A stretch of 64,000 bases of DNA from a virus (IMGVR_UViG_3300048834_000246:1-64000), one strand, 5' to 3'; counted from the first letter of the stretch, positions 48,379-57,041 are shown. The notes: a model not told the origin generated them from the sequence alone. Translations and numbers: made by a program.

Positions 48379-49134
48379 TTACGCTAGAATTGTATCACCT
48401 CTCAACCCATTAATCAAGGTTGCAAGTGATGGATTCTCCATTGAATCTGGAACACGTCGTTCCGTAGGTGGTTGACGAATCTTTGCGACGAAACGACCCG
48501 TACCCGCTAGATGAAGAATACGTTTACCGGTTTTCTCGTTCCAAGTAAGGTAGCCGATAGAGTCTACCGCCGCTCCAACATTTGTACTAGACCCAGGCGT
48601 GAGCGCGGGACCGATTCTGACCGCACCAGTAATCTCGTCTTTTGTCTCACGCTCTAGGGCTGTAAAAATCGTATGGATTCCTTTAGTGTGCGTCAGCGTT
48701 CGGAAGGAACGAACCAGCGTAAGAATCTTATCGTTCGTCTTCCCCCAATCCTGCTGTGTCACCGCGTCTTTCTGCCCTATCACTGACTTCAACGCCAATG
48801 TCTGTGCCTCAGAAAGCGAATCCAGAATGACCGTCTGAAATGAATGATCCTCTGACACGAGAGCTTGGTAGATTTTTTGAATATCTTCCCATTGCTTCGG
48901 TCTAAATACCGAAATGTTGGGCCGGTCGCCAATCGACATTGTACCTCCTTCTAGGTCGATGTATAGCACGTCTCGACCGTGTTCCGTGTCCTCCGCAGTA
49001 CCACACAGTGTGGTTTTACCTGAGCCGGAGACTCCGTAAATGAGCATATTCATCCCCCACTTTTGGGAAACCTCGGATGCTTTTAACAGCTCGATGTTTC
49101 CGAGCTTGGGGGTTACTACTGTTCGTTCCGACAC
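48379..49134 (-). CDS. Sak4-like RecA-fold recombination ATPase
   Basis: I set the start at GTG 49134 behind GGAGG, giving about 251 residues. Walker A is YGVSGSGKTTL (near residue 32). Walker B VILDSLSEAQTL follows, with VLYIDLEGGT between. The end is a small VAKIRQPPTERRVP region. The pattern matches AAA_24/Sak4 phage ATPases that anneal or exchange strands, next to an SSB-like and a RuvC-like gene as usual. Confidence 0.8.
   Translation of the reverse strand: MSERTVVTPKLGNIELLKASEVSQKWGMNMLIYGVSGSGKTTLCGTAEDTEHGRDVLYIDLEGGTMSIGDRPNISVFRPKQWEDIQKIYQALVSEDHSFQTVILDSLSEAQTLALKSVIGQKDAVTQQDWGKTNDKILTLVRSFRTLTHTKGIHTIFTALERETKDEITGAVRIGPALTPGSSTNVGAAVDSIGYLTWNEKTGKRILHLAGTGRFVAKIRQPPTERRVPDSMENPSLATLINGLRGDTILA
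48389..48417 (-). promoter_or_regulatory. Internal leftward promoter before the SSB-like gene
   Basis: On the minus strand, TTGATT (48417-48412), 17 bp, TACAAT (48394-48389). It lies in the 3' end of the Sak4-like gene and could drive the SSB, resolvase and polymerase. Confidence 0.5.
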
Positions 49135-49313
49135 TTGATTTCCTCCACACGAAACATAATCGCAGCTCCCATAAGCATGACCCATCCTACAATATAATCT
49201 TGCGTAGTTTCTAGAGTTTTCGTTTCAGCTAAACGTGATGAATATATAAACCACAATCCTAAAACCCCGAAGACATACGGTACGAGGGCGCTCCAGATTT
49301 TAAAGAACAACAT
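49116..49313 (-). CDS. 65-residue two-TM membrane protein
   Basis: The start at ATG 49313 is behind GGGAGG. Hydrophobic segments are at residues about 3-22 (FKIWSALVPYVFGVLGLWFIY) and 43-56 (GWVMLMGAAIMF). It overlaps the genes on both sides by 14 to 19 bases. The role is unknown. Confidence 0.6.
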   Translation of the reverse strand: MLFFKIWSALVPYVFGVLGLWFIYSSRLAETKTLETTQDYIVGWVMLMGAAIMFRVEEIKCRNEQ

Positions 49314-50358
49314 TCGTAAATTCCACCTCCCGTTCATTCTGATTCTGAAAGGATACATTCCCGTCAGCTTTTCGATAAGACGTGTCAATAATAGATTGTA
49401 CATCTTCTTTGTTCTGCATAGCAGCACACAGGTTGCGAACGTTACAGTCCCAGGCGCACGTCATTTGAAAGTTCGGGTACACAACGGCTTGTTCCATATC
49501 CTTGACAATTGAAACCAATTGTTCTTCAAACGACGTGCGTTGATTATGGGAAATCGGGACAAAGAAACGGACAAAGAAAGGATTGTTTCCACTATTATCT
49601 CGTTCGATAATACGAGCTATGATTTCTTCATAGTCAAAAATATTTCCACCCACGCGCTGAATAGCGGTTACGTACGTTTCGTAATCAAGGGTATCCGACC
49701 ACGCTTTCGACAACGTACCATTTTTAAGAACGGCTGGCTCTTTCGGGAGCTTGCGATGAATGCCATCATAGAGAACGCCGTTGACCGGCTTGCCGGTAAG
49801 GTGGGAGAGCGCCCACGCATACCCAGAGAATTGTAGACGATTCTGCAAATCCTCAAAATTCGGACGCCGATCAAACGTTTTGATTTCCCCAACAAACGTA
49901 TCTCCTTTCCCATCTTCCATGATTCGGTCAAATGTTCCGAGAAGAAAATGCTCGGTTCCAGGAATCGGTACACGAAACGTTTGTTCCGCATGAGTAATCG
50001 TATATTTCGGAGCTACAGGATTCGTCCCATACTGATTGATATAGCGACCGACAATTTGTACGGCGTTCATATATGTATCAGAAAGAATTCCTAGCTCGGT
50101 TGAATCGGGGTGAACACCGACAGCTTTAATATAGGCGTCAACATACCTGTTGTGTTCTTTCAAATACTCCCGTTCCATTGCGGGGATTACAGGATCGCCA
50201 GTAGAGAGCGCATTGAGTCCAGAATGAATAAACGTTCCGGCTGAAAGAATCGGACGAGGGAGCGCAATCGGTCGCAACCCCCGTCGATTCATAGACGCTA
50301 TATCCCACTGTCTCCGACACCGGAGAAACTGCGATACTTCTGAAATTGATACGTCCAC
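49300..50358 (-). CDS. PD-(D/E)XK nuclease (RecB/Cas4-like)
   Basis: This is a 352-residue nuclease. LGTFDRIMEDGKGDTFVGEIKTFDRR carries the D-x(n)-E-x-K catalytic set. LQFSGYAWAL is the usual Q-x3-Y helix. The C-terminus CAWDCNVRNLC near residue 310 may, with an N-terminal Cys (RCRRQWD), hold an iron-sulfur cluster as in Cas4/AddB. It is probably a recombination or end-processing nuclease that works with the Sak4-like protein. Confidence 0.8.
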   Translation of the reverse strand: MDVSISEVSQFLRCRRQWDIASMNRRGLRPIALPRPILSAGTFIHSGLNALSTGDPVIPAMEREYLKEHNRYVDAYIKAVGVHPDSTELGILSDTYMNAVQIVGRYINQYGTNPVAPKYTITHAEQTFRVPIPGTEHFLLGTFDRIMEDGKGDTFVGEIKTFDRRPNFEDLQNRLQFSGYAWALSHLTGKPVNGVLYDGIHRKLPKEPAVLKNGTLSKAWSDTLDYETYVTAIQRVGGNIFDYEEIIARIIERDNSGNNPFFVRFFVPISHNQRTSFEEQLVSIVKDMEQAVVYPNFQMTCAWDCNVRNLCAAMQNKEDVQSIIDTSYRKADGNVSFQNQNEREVEFTNVVL

Positions 50359-50565
50359 CTACTTTACCCTTTCTTCAAGAGCGACGTACTTAATCTGTAC
50401 CCGGTACTCAGGCTTATCTTTATCGAATACAAAGTCTGCGGTAATCTTTTTAATGTCACCCCCACTTTCTCGAATATCCCGCATCTGTTCGGCACTCACA
50501 CGCTGTGATTCATTCCCATAAACACTTGTAATAGTTCGAACTCGATGCTCGGCTATTGTAACCAC
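50359..50565 (-). CDS. 68-residue hypothetical protein
   Basis: A small basic/acidic protein (VTIAEHRVRTITSVYGNESQRVSAEQMRDIRESGGDIK). It ends directly before the nuclease gene start and has a GTG start behind GGGAGAGG. It is the first gene after the promoter at 50592-50620. The role is unknown. Confidence 0.6.
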   Translation of the reverse strand: MVTIAEHRVRTITSVYGNESQRVSAEQMRDIRESGGDIKKITADFVFDKDKPEYRVQIKYVALEERVK

Positions 50566-50591
50566 TTGCCTCTCCCTTCATCGTTAATATA

Positions 50592-50620
50592 AGTATACAC
50601 ACAAGTCTTCTACTTGTCAA
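50592..50620 (-). promoter_or_regulatory. Leftward promoter before 50565
   Basis: Minus strand TTGACA (50620-50615), 17 bp, TATACT (50597-50592). It is a member of the repeated leftward promoter set. Confidence 0.85.
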
Positions 50621-53028
50621 GGGTTTTCTCTAAGCGTTTCAAGAAGTGCGCGTCGAATGTTTGTGTCTCGGAATGCTAGAGCTTTATTCACAGCGGTATC
50701 AATACTATCTTTTGCAAGGACATTGATAACACGAACGCGTGACGTTTGACCAGCACGCCTGGCTCGGGCGATAGCCTGTTGAATGGTACTCGGTAGGTAA
50801 TCCTGTTCCGCGAACAGTAACAAGCTGCTGTGCTGCAAGTTCACGCCTTCGGTGAGGGATGCTAACGTAGCAACAATAATTCCATTATCCCTCGTTTTCC
50901 ACTCTTCAACAAGTCGGTTACGCTCGGTTGTTGCCATACCGCCACGAATTTCGTACACAGGTCGGTCATCGTTTTTCTCACGCAAATGACGTGCAATCAT
51001 CTGGCACGTTCCTCTGAACCACGTAAACACAATTGCAGGTTCTAGTTCGTGGTCATCCAGGTATTCGGAGATAATAGAAACCTTTGGATTTTCTTTTAAC
51101 TCTCCTACAATCGCACCGTCTTCAACCACAAACCCCGCTGTAAGCTGCCTAAGCTTTGCTACCAGGGCACCTCCGCTACTAATAGCTACAGGATCGTCCA
51201 AATCAGGATGCTCAATAAACCACTCCTTCTTAGCAGTATCATGTGCTTTTCTCATGCTCGGCGGCATATCGAATACATGATTTGTTTCTAATGGAAGATC
51301 AGTCCACGCAGGAATAACCCCCGTGCGGTTGAATTCTTCGTTGATAACTGTTTCATAGTTACGACGCAACATATAGTTGTTAAGCATATCTGCAAACGCT
51401 ACTTCAAGGTCAGGATTAACACCCTTAATAATCGTTGTCCACGGTGTCGTTTCCGTTTCACACCAAGTGCCAACAAATTTCCAGTACGAAGAAAACTTCA
51501 CCCGGTCGATGATACGAAGTAACGGCCACAAATCTCCTGGGTTGTTGACGATAGGGGTACCCGTAAGCATCCAAAAGTAGTCGGACTTTATCTTCAATAT
51601 GTTCTTTGTCCACTGACTCTTTCTTCCTCGAAGACGGTGGGATTCATCAGCGATAACCGCTCCCCACGCATAGGTAAGAAGTTCAGGGTGTTTCTTCATG
51701 CCTTCGTTCATAAACATATGATAGTTGACAATAACCCACCCTGTAAACTCTTTCGGAACCGGCGCATCTTTCCTGGCGACAATCATCCACGGAACATCCG
51801 GAGAATAGGCAGAGATAACAGTGCCCCACTGTTCCAAAAGATACGGTGGGGCAATAATGAGTTTTCTTTTGTTACTGGCTATATCATTCCCCGCGCTTAC
51901 CGCCGGGAAGGAATTGTGTGTAACGATAAAATCATTGGTAACGTATAGATGATCTTTAGCATCAACAGAAATACATTGAGCTTTTTTAGTTCCAACAAAC
52001 TCAATCCCAGAAACTTTTCTCATAGGAAAATACTTTGTTCGAGGTGAGTATTGACATAATTTTTCGTAAACAAGAAAAGGCTGTATCGTATTAGGAAGTG
52101 AAGGAATAACCCGATATGACGGTAATCCCTGCTTGCGCTCACCCTTGTAGGTAAACCACGAATTAGTTCGCGGGGTTACTCGTGCAACACCCCCAAGACT
52201 TTGAATCAAAAAAACAACCCCCTCGGATAGTTTCTTCGATGTTGTTGAATATTCAATTGTAGAATTACCTACAACACTACCATCGCTATCCAATAACCCT
52301 TGGAGTAACGAGACTCGACTATTTACCGAATTTAGAAGAAGTTCTTCGGGAATAAATTTATCATAGGAGTGTTTCTCAGACAAACCAATTGAACGAATAT
52401 ACTCTAGCAATATATTTACAGACACGCCTTTTTTTCGTCTAATTGTATAGTCATAAGAGTTATTTTTGTTTAGTTCCAAAGTGTTTGGCAAACGTTCAAC
52501 GATCATGTCCCGCACAGTATCGTTGGGTACTGACACCGACACTCTTTTTCGGCCAAAATGACCGTTTCCTAAAAGGTACCCCATAACCCACGGGTCAATT
52601 ACAGTTCGCTTTTCCGTAAACTGTACTGGATCAACCAGAGGTACTTGAATGTTTTGAGGAATTAGTGCAGCAAGATCGGTTGTTTTTACAATACGGCTAC
52701 ATTTTCCGTCTCTACGCATAGTCTTTGTTGTAACAGACCATAGATGGTCCGCGTCACATTCTGTATGCGTTCCATCATTGAATAACACGCGGAAAACAGG
52801 TCTTTCCCCTTGTGGGTAAACACCAGTAACTGTTGTTGGGTAGCCGTTTTTTCCAATTACTACTGTTCCAACCTTAACATTCTCCATACGAGTATAACCG
52901 GTAGGAGTAAGCACAAGAGCGTCTAATCCTTGTGCTTTCCCCATCCCCGGCTCGTCTGCAAGAATGCTTGAAGGATGTTTCAGAAGAAACTCTCTCGCCT
53001 CCTTCTGATAGTCCCACAACGTAATCAT
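50617..53028 (-). CDS. SNF2/DEAD-type helicase split by an intein
   Basis: I place the start at ATG 53028 behind AAAGGATTAAC, giving about 803 residues with the intein. Extein motifs: LWDYQKEAREFLLKHPSSILADEPGMGK-SFPA (Q motif and Walker A, interrupted), VIADESHRLRGR (DESH box), LTGTPIVNN (motif III), VFTWFRG, and VATLASLTEGVNLQ with IQQAIARARRAGQ (motifs V-VI). The spliced protein would be about 462 residues. It should act in phage DNA replication or recombination. The intein separates K and S of the P-loop. Confidence 0.9.
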   Translation of the reverse strand: MITLWDYQKEAREFLLKHPSSILADEPGMGKAQGLDALVLTPTGYTRMENVKVGTVVIGKNGYPTTVTGVYPQGERPVFRVLFNDGTHTECDADHLWSVTTKTMRRDGKCSRIVKTTDLAALIPQNIQVPLVDPVQFTEKRTVIDPWVMGYLLGNGHFGRKRVSVSVPNDTVRDMIVERLPNTLELNKNNSYDYTIRRKKGVSVNILLEYIRSIGLSEKHSYDKFIPEELLLNSVNSRVSLLQGLLDSDGSVVGNSTIEYSTTSKKLSEGVVFLIQSLGGVARVTPRTNSWFTYKGERKQGLPSYRVIPSLPNTIQPFLVYEKLCQYSPRTKYFPMRKVSGIEFVGTKKAQCISVDAKDHLYVTNDFIVTHNSFPAVSAGNDIASNKRKLIIAPPYLLEQWGTVISAYSPDVPWMIVARKDAPVPKEFTGWVIVNYHMFMNEGMKKHPELLTYAWGAVIADESHRLRGRKSQWTKNILKIKSDYFWMLTGTPIVNNPGDLWPLLRIIDRVKFSSYWKFVGTWCETETTPWTTIIKGVNPDLEVAFADMLNNYMLRRNYETVINEEFNRTGVIPAWTDLPLETNHVFDMPPSMRKAHDTAKKEWFIEHPDLDDPVAISSGGALVAKLRQLTAGFVVEDGAIVGELKENPKVSIISEYLDDHELEPAIVFTWFRGTCQMIARHLREKNDDRPVYEIRGGMATTERNRLVEEWKTRDNGIIVATLASLTEGVNLQHSSLLLFAEQDYLPSTIQQAIARARRAGQTSRVRVINVLAKDSIDTAVNKALAFRDTNIRRALLETLRENP
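51913..52935 (-). mobile_element. Intein with LAGLIDADG endonuclease in the helicase P-loop
   Basis: The 341-residue insert starts AQGLDALVLTPTG (splicing block A, Ala at position 1) and ends VTNDFIVTHN followed by extein Ser (block G, HN-S). Blocks with WVMGYLLGNGHFG and LLQGLLDSDGSV are LAGLIDADG helices, so the homing endonuclease looks intact. Ala1 implies a class that splices without a first-residue Cys/Ser. Insertion is exactly inside GMGK-S. Confidence 0.92.
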
Positions 53029-53029
53029 G

Positions 53030-53332
53030 TTAATCCTTTCGAAAACGAAGAAACAACAGGAATCTATTCCAGGTACGACGATACCACCAATACGGTTCGT
53101 GGTCGAATTGCACACCTTGAATCAACGACTCTACAATTGAGTCATAAGGAATATGCCTCCCGCTTTTCTCGTAAATTTTCGCTGCGTATTCCGTTAACGC
53201 AATGGCATTTGCAACCTTTCGCACATCCATTGTGCCGTGTTCAATTGCCAAATGCAACATATCTAGGTCGCTATATTTTTGCTGGTATGGATTTGACTCG
53301 TCATTGAGCCAACGCTCAATGACATTTACCAT
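53030..53332 (-). CDS. 100-residue hypothetical protein
   Basis: A helical protein with an aromatic, basic C-terminus (WWYRRTWNRFLLFLRFRKD). It starts behind AGGAATGAAC and ends two bases before the helicase start. The centre (DMLHLAIEHGTMDVRKVANAIALTEYAAKIYE) is helical. The function is unknown. Confidence 0.6.
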   Translation of the reverse strand: MVNVIERWLNDESNPYQQKYSDLDMLHLAIEHGTMDVRKVANAIALTEYAAKIYEKSGRHIPYDSIVESLIQGVQFDHEPYWWYRRTWNRFLLFLRFRKD

Positions 53333-53523
53333 GAAAAGTTCATTCCTGCGTTGAATCCGTACCCAACCGCGAAGCTAAAGATAACAACGAAAACGAGAAT
53401 AAACGAGAGATACAGTGCAAAAGTAAGAAAGATACTTAGAAAGAAAATAACTCTTTCCAAAAGTCGAAAGACCCCTAAAACAATTGCCCATAGCGCCCCT
53501 GCGATAGCTAATAGAAAATTCAT
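53326..53523 (-). CDS. 65-residue two-TM membrane protein
   Basis: Residues about 2-20 and 26-50 are hydrophobic (LLAIAGALWAIVLGVF; FFLSIFLTFALYLSFILVFVVIFSFAVG). The start overlaps the previous stop (TAATG), and the end overlaps the next gene by 7 bases. It is possibly a small membrane effector; the function is unknown. Confidence 0.6.
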   Translation of the reverse strand: MNFLLAIAGALWAIVLGVFRLLERVIFFLSIFLTFALYLSFILVFVVIFSFAVGYGFNAGMNFSW

Positions 53524-53918
53524 TAGTTTGTTTCGCTTTCCGGCGCTGCTGCAAGAAGTTCTTGACCTAACGCCAACAGTTTACTTACATTATCAACAAT
53601 TCCGATTCGGTAATCCTCGGGAAGATTTGAAATTACATCGTCTAGGTCCGCAAGCATAGGCTCAAATAACAAGGATCGAACATCGTCTGGTGTATATCCT
53701 GCTGCAATAAGAAGCATGTTTCGTTCTCGATCTTCTAAATTTAGTGCGCTAGAAAGACTATACACCACAGCCCGACTAGGACTCCCACGTTTGTTTAGCT
53801 CTAAAAGCGACACATACGAATCATGCAATCCCGCATCTTCCGCTACGCGCTTTTGCGAGAGTTGTTTATCTGTTCGAAACGCGTGAAGAATATTTCCAAA
53901 GTTAAGATTCAAATTCAC
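53523..53918 (-). CDS. XRE-family HTH regulator
   Basis: This is about 131 residues from GTG 53918 behind TAGGAG (TTG 53912 is also possible). A Cro/C1-type HTH occupies the first 60 residues: ILHAFRTDKQLSQKRVAEDAGLHDSYVSLLELNKRGSPSRAVVYSLSSAL. The remainder is helical and acidic. It is the only phage-repressor-like gene in the window and is near the tyrosine recombinase, so it may control lysogeny or early genes. Confidence 0.8.
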   Translation of the reverse strand: MNLNLNFGNILHAFRTDKQLSQKRVAEDAGLHDSYVSLLELNKRGSPSRAVVYSLSSALNLEDRERNMLLIAAGYTPDDVRSLLFEPMLADLDDVISNLPEDYRIGIVDNVSKLLALGQELLAAAPESETN

Positions 53919-54144
53919 TTCTCCTAAGCAGTTTTCTCTGCTTCCTATCTCGCCCGGTGTGGTACTTTTTACAATAAGAACATCGGTATACATTGTACTT
54001 CTGATTGTAAGTTGCTTGAAGCCTTTTCGCTTCTCGTCGCGCTACTTGCTTACTATCGTAATCAACTTTTGAATAGCATTGTTTATACGCTTTTTGGAAT
54101 GACCAAGCAGAGAAATAAAGTGTGCTATCCTTAAGCAACGCCAT
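53902..54144 (-). CDS. 80-residue basic zinc-motif protein
   Basis: A Lys/Arg/Tyr-rich protein. YRCSYCKKYHTGRDRK near residues 53-68 is a CxxC-x3-H motif like short phage zinc-ribbon proteins (family of YxCxxCxxxH small proteins). It starts behind AGGAGAGG. It may bind nucleic acid. Confidence 0.6.
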   Translation of the reverse strand: MALLKDSTLYFSAWSFQKAYKQCYSKVDYDSKQVARREAKRLQATYNQKYNVYRCSYCKKYHTGRDRKQRKLLRRSEFES

Positions 54145-54371
54145 TAGAATCCTCTCCTACGAACTCCATTGATTCGATCTTCTTCTCGTAGCCACATTTC
54201 TTCTGGTCGCCACCCGAGAACAAACATCCTGCACAGGCGTCTGTACCCGAGTGTTTCGTAATAACGTTTGAATACGGCTCTCACATCGTCAGCGGTTTGG
54301 CACGCGTTCAAATCTTGCTGTGCCGCTCGTAATGAACCAAATGTAAGCGGTTCTTTTTCTTGTCTCGGCAT
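54144..54371 (-). CDS. 75-residue hypothetical protein
   Basis: A mostly helical protein (TFGSLRAAQQDLNACQTADDVRAVFKRYYETLGYRRLCRMFVLGWRPEEMWL). It is the first gene of its operon, behind AAAGGGTTAGT and the promoter at 54408-54436. The function is unknown. Confidence 0.6.
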   Translation of the reverse strand: MPRQEKEPLTFGSLRAAQQDLNACQTADDVRAVFKRYYETLGYRRLCRMFVLGWRPEEMWLREEDRINGVRRRGF

Positions 54372-54407
54372 ACTAACCCTTTCAATTAGTACAATTATTT
54401 AAGTGCT

Positions 54408-54436
54408 AGTATACCTTTTCTATTAGAAAATGTCAA
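54408..54436 (-). promoter_or_regulatory. Leftward promoter before 54371
   Basis: Minus strand TTGACA (54436-54431), 17 bp, TATACT (54413-54408). It drives the small genes leading to the XRE regulator and helicase. Confidence 0.88.
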
Positions 54437-54439
54437 CAC

Positions 54440-54859
54440 TTACGGATCGTATACACATGTACCGTCTGACCGATACTGATTAACGTCGAACTCTAGGAGA
54501 TACATTAGCCCTAGTGCATCGAACAATTCTCGGTCAGACTCATTTAGAAAATCTTGAAGAGCAATTATTTGCACGCTATACCCATGATCCCGTAACCCAA
54601 TCAACGTGTCTGCAATAAACCGGTATCGGCGGCGGTCTGACAACCCTGGGCCATACTTGTCGAATGCCTTCGGAATAGAGAGGCAGGAAATACGGTTCTC
54701 CGTACACTGTTCACGAATCCTTTCCGATAAACCATCTTCCGGATGAAAAATGACCAACGTATCTGTATAGACGCGTTTGATAAGGTTCGTTTCAATAATA
54801 TCCTCCCACTCTGTCGTCTGTCGTTCATTTGCTGAAACCACGTAGAAGACTTTACGCAC
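54440..54859 (-). CDS. Hypothetical Rossmann-like protein
   Basis: Start GTG 54859 behind AGGAGG gives about 139 residues. Alternating strands and helices (RKVFYVVSANERQTTEWEDII, TDTLVIFHPEDGLSERI, SVQIIALQDFLNES) suggest an alpha/beta, perhaps nucleotide-binding fold. The ribosome-binding site overlaps the end of the recombinase gene. No catalytic motif is recognised. Confidence 0.55.
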   Translation of the reverse strand: MRKVFYVVSANERQTTEWEDIIETNLIKRVYTDTLVIFHPEDGLSERIREQCTENRISCLSIPKAFDKYGPGLSDRRRYRFIADTLIGLRDHGYSVQIIALQDFLNESDRELFDALGLMYLLEFDVNQYRSDGTCVYDP

Positions 54860-54860
54860 G

Positions 54861-55763
54861 CTACACACCTCCTAGTGCCGTGTCCATGAAGTTCGCGGCG
54901 TCCACTTTCAGCGAGTCCACCACGCCACCGTAGCGCGAAGTCATGCGAATTGACGTGTGCCCGAACAAATCCATCAGCGTCCGCTCTCCAACACCTTGTG
55001 CCCGAAGAATCGTACCGAACGCGTGTCGTAGTTGGTGGAGTCCCATTCCAGGAAGTCCCGCGCTGTCAAGAACATCTTGAAACGCATTATACACCCGGTG
55101 TGGATCAATTGGAAGACCCTTAGCCCCCGGAAAAATGTACCCTTCCGTCTTTTCTTGCCCCCACATACCGGTGAGTAGGTCATACGTCGTCTTCGTCGTC
55201 GGTAGTAGCCGGATACTCGCAGCCGTCTTTGGCTCTTGTACAACGAGTCCCACACCATCGACTCGAACCACTTGTCGTACCACACGTAGCGTTTTCTGCT
55301 CAAAATCAACATCCTCCCAACGAAGCGCACAGGCTTCTCCACGCCGGAGTCCTTGTGCCAACATGATGCGGATAACCGCTTCAAACTTGTTTCCTTTGAG
55401 CGATGCTAGGATTGCCTGTACATCGCTCATTGGAATTGCATCTACCGACTTACTAGGAACATGTACCTTTGCGGTCGCCTTCGTTACATTACGATCAATA
55501 TATCCCCACGCAACCGCATCCTCAAACGCCTTACGGAGAATGGTCTGCATGAGTCGAATCGTGCTTGCCGCGATCCCCTTGTTTTGCATATACACGACAA
55601 CCTGTGCCACATCCACCGGTGTAACGGAACTCATTTGCTTATCTCCAATCACCGGGGTAATATAATTACGAATGTGGCACAGGTAATTTTGTGCGGTTCG
55701 AGTACGAACCGAAGTCTTATGAACCTCGATCCATTCAGCCATAAACTCGTGTACCTGCTTCAC
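54861..55763 (-). CDS. Tyrosine recombinase / integrase
   Basis: This is about 300 residues from GTG 55763 behind AAGGAGAGG. An N-terminal SAM-like core-binding domain (residues about 1-80) precedes the catalytic domain: Arg in LAQGLRRGEACALRW, Lys in EPKTAAS, His-x-x-Arg in LHQLRHAFGTIL, His in LFGHTS and nucleophile Tyr in MTSRYGG. All residues are present. It could integrate the phage or resolve dimers. No attP core was identified, so the lifestyle is open. Confidence 0.9.
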   Translation of the reverse strand: MKQVHEFMAEWIEVHKTSVRTRTAQNYLCHIRNYITPVIGDKQMSSVTPVDVAQVVVYMQNKGIAASTIRLMQTILRKAFEDAVAWGYIDRNVTKATAKVHVPSKSVDAIPMSDVQAILASLKGNKFEAVIRIMLAQGLRRGEACALRWEDVDFEQKTLRVVRQVVRVDGVGLVVQEPKTAASIRLLPTTKTTYDLLTGMWGQEKTEGYIFPGAKGLPIDPHRVYNAFQDVLDSAGLPGMGLHQLRHAFGTILRAQGVGERTLMDLFGHTSIRMTSRYGGVVDSLKVDAANFMDTALGGV

Positions 55764-55789
55764 TTGAACCTCTCCTTTACTATGTGTCA

Positions 55790-55818
55790 AGTATACACGC
55801 TTAGCTGAACGGCGTCAA
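55790..55818 (-). promoter_or_regulatory. Leftward promoter of the recombinase gene
   Basis: Minus strand TTGACG (55818-55813), 17 bp, TATACT (55795-55790), overlapping a downstream TTGACAC. Located 27 bases before the start. Confidence 0.8.
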
Positions 55819-55820
55819 GG

Positions 55821-57017
55821 TTATTCGGCGGCTTTCGTGTCGCCTTTAATCGTGATGATCGGTCGTAGCGTGTGCAGAATCGTCACGAGGTCTGCTTGAT
55901 TCTCCATCACACGGTCAATGTCCTTGTACGCGCCAGGAGCCTCGTCTAGCGTTTCCCTAGACGCCCGTGAATAGGTGCCCTCCAATGACAACATAAATTC
56001 ATCCATACCAATTGATCGCTTTGCAACGTTCCGTCCCATCGTTCTTCCCGCACCATGTGAGCTAGAATTGTACGCATCAGCAACCCGTTTACTAGTTACC
56101 ACATAGCTTTTCGTACCCATTGAGCCGGGAATAAACCCAACTGGAACCGGCGTCATCGCGCCTTTTCGGTGAACCCAAGAGAGTCCATTCGCCGTTTCTT
56201 CTTGAACAGCATAGTTGTGGGGTACATCGCGGATAAGATCGGTGTACTCAGCTCTTTCTAATCCTTTATACTGAAGCGTGATCGTAAGTGCTTTCACCAT
56301 ATTTTGCATCATGCGGTACCTGTTCTCACTCGCATATGAAATTGCCCATTGCATATCCCGAGCATACGCTGACCCATATCCGACCTTTGACGTATCAAGA
56401 TACGCTAAGTCTTTCGGATAGGACACACCTTTTCCGTCGCTGTAATCTTTCGCGGCCTCAGCATAGAACGATGCAATCGTGTGACCGATGTTCCGTGATC
56501 CTGAGTGAACCGCCAACCAAATTGTATCCGTTTCAACATCCCGAAGTGCTTCGATGAAGTGGTTTCCCCCACCGAGCGTTCCGAGTTGGTGCCAGGCGCG
56601 GTCGTCTGCTCGTTTTTGAAGGTCCGGAGCGTTCAACCCCCAAACCTTAAACATATCCGGAATTGGCTGATCGTTCGCGTGGTGTGAAAATCCTACCGGA
56701 ATAAGTTCCCGAACATGAGACTCCCACAGTTTCCAGAAATCTTCATTCAGCCAACCCGTGAGACGATAAGGCGTTTTTACATACGAAATTCCGCATCCAA
56801 TATCAACGCCCACCGCGTTCGGAATGATAATGTTTTGTTTCGTTGGTAGAATCGTTCCAATAGGGACACCTACGCCCAGGTGTGTATCCGGCATCACGGC
56901 AACGTGTCCGTTCAGATGCGGGTGGGTAGCGACATACTTAATCTGGTCAATCGTACCCGACTCGATTTCAGTCCAGTCAATCCACGTTTTAATTTTTCCG
57001 TCGCTGCTCGTATACAT
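55821..57017 (-). CDS. rtcB: RtcB-type RNA ligase
   Basis: This is about 398 residues from ATG 57017 behind AAAGGAG. AVGVDIGCGISYV holds the Asp and Cys manganese ligands, HQLGTLGGGNHFIE the His ligand and guanylation pocket, LAVHSGSRNIG another His, and SSSHGAGRTMGR the His that takes GMP. All motifs are present. RtcB joins 2',3'-cyclic-phosphate to 5'-OH ends, as in tRNA repair and splicing. With a large tRNA array in the same genome, repair of cleaved tRNAs is the likely role. Confidence 0.92.
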   Translation of the reverse strand: MYTSSDGKIKTWIDWTEIESGTIDQIKYVATHPHLNGHVAVMPDTHLGVGVPIGTILPTKQNIIIPNAVGVDIGCGISYVKTPYRLTGWLNEDFWKLWESHVRELIPVGFSHHANDQPIPDMFKVWGLNAPDLQKRADDRAWHQLGTLGGGNHFIEALRDVETDTIWLAVHSGSRNIGHTIASFYAEAAKDYSDGKGVSYPKDLAYLDTSKVGYGSAYARDMQWAISYASENRYRMMQNMVKALTITLQYKGLERAEYTDLIRDVPHNYAVQEETANGLSWVHRKGAMTPVPVGFIPGSMGTKSYVVTSKRVADAYNSSSHGAGRTMGRNVAKRSIGMDEFMLSLEGTYSRASRETLDEAPGAYKDIDRVMENQADLVTILHTLRPIITIKGDTKAAE

Positions 57018-57041
57018 CGTCACGCTCCTTTACTGTAGTTA

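Noticed and set aside
49314-49427. N-terminal extension of the 49116-49313 membrane protein
   Set aside because: It lies in the nuclease gene in another frame, and a better ribosome site precedes ATG 49313.
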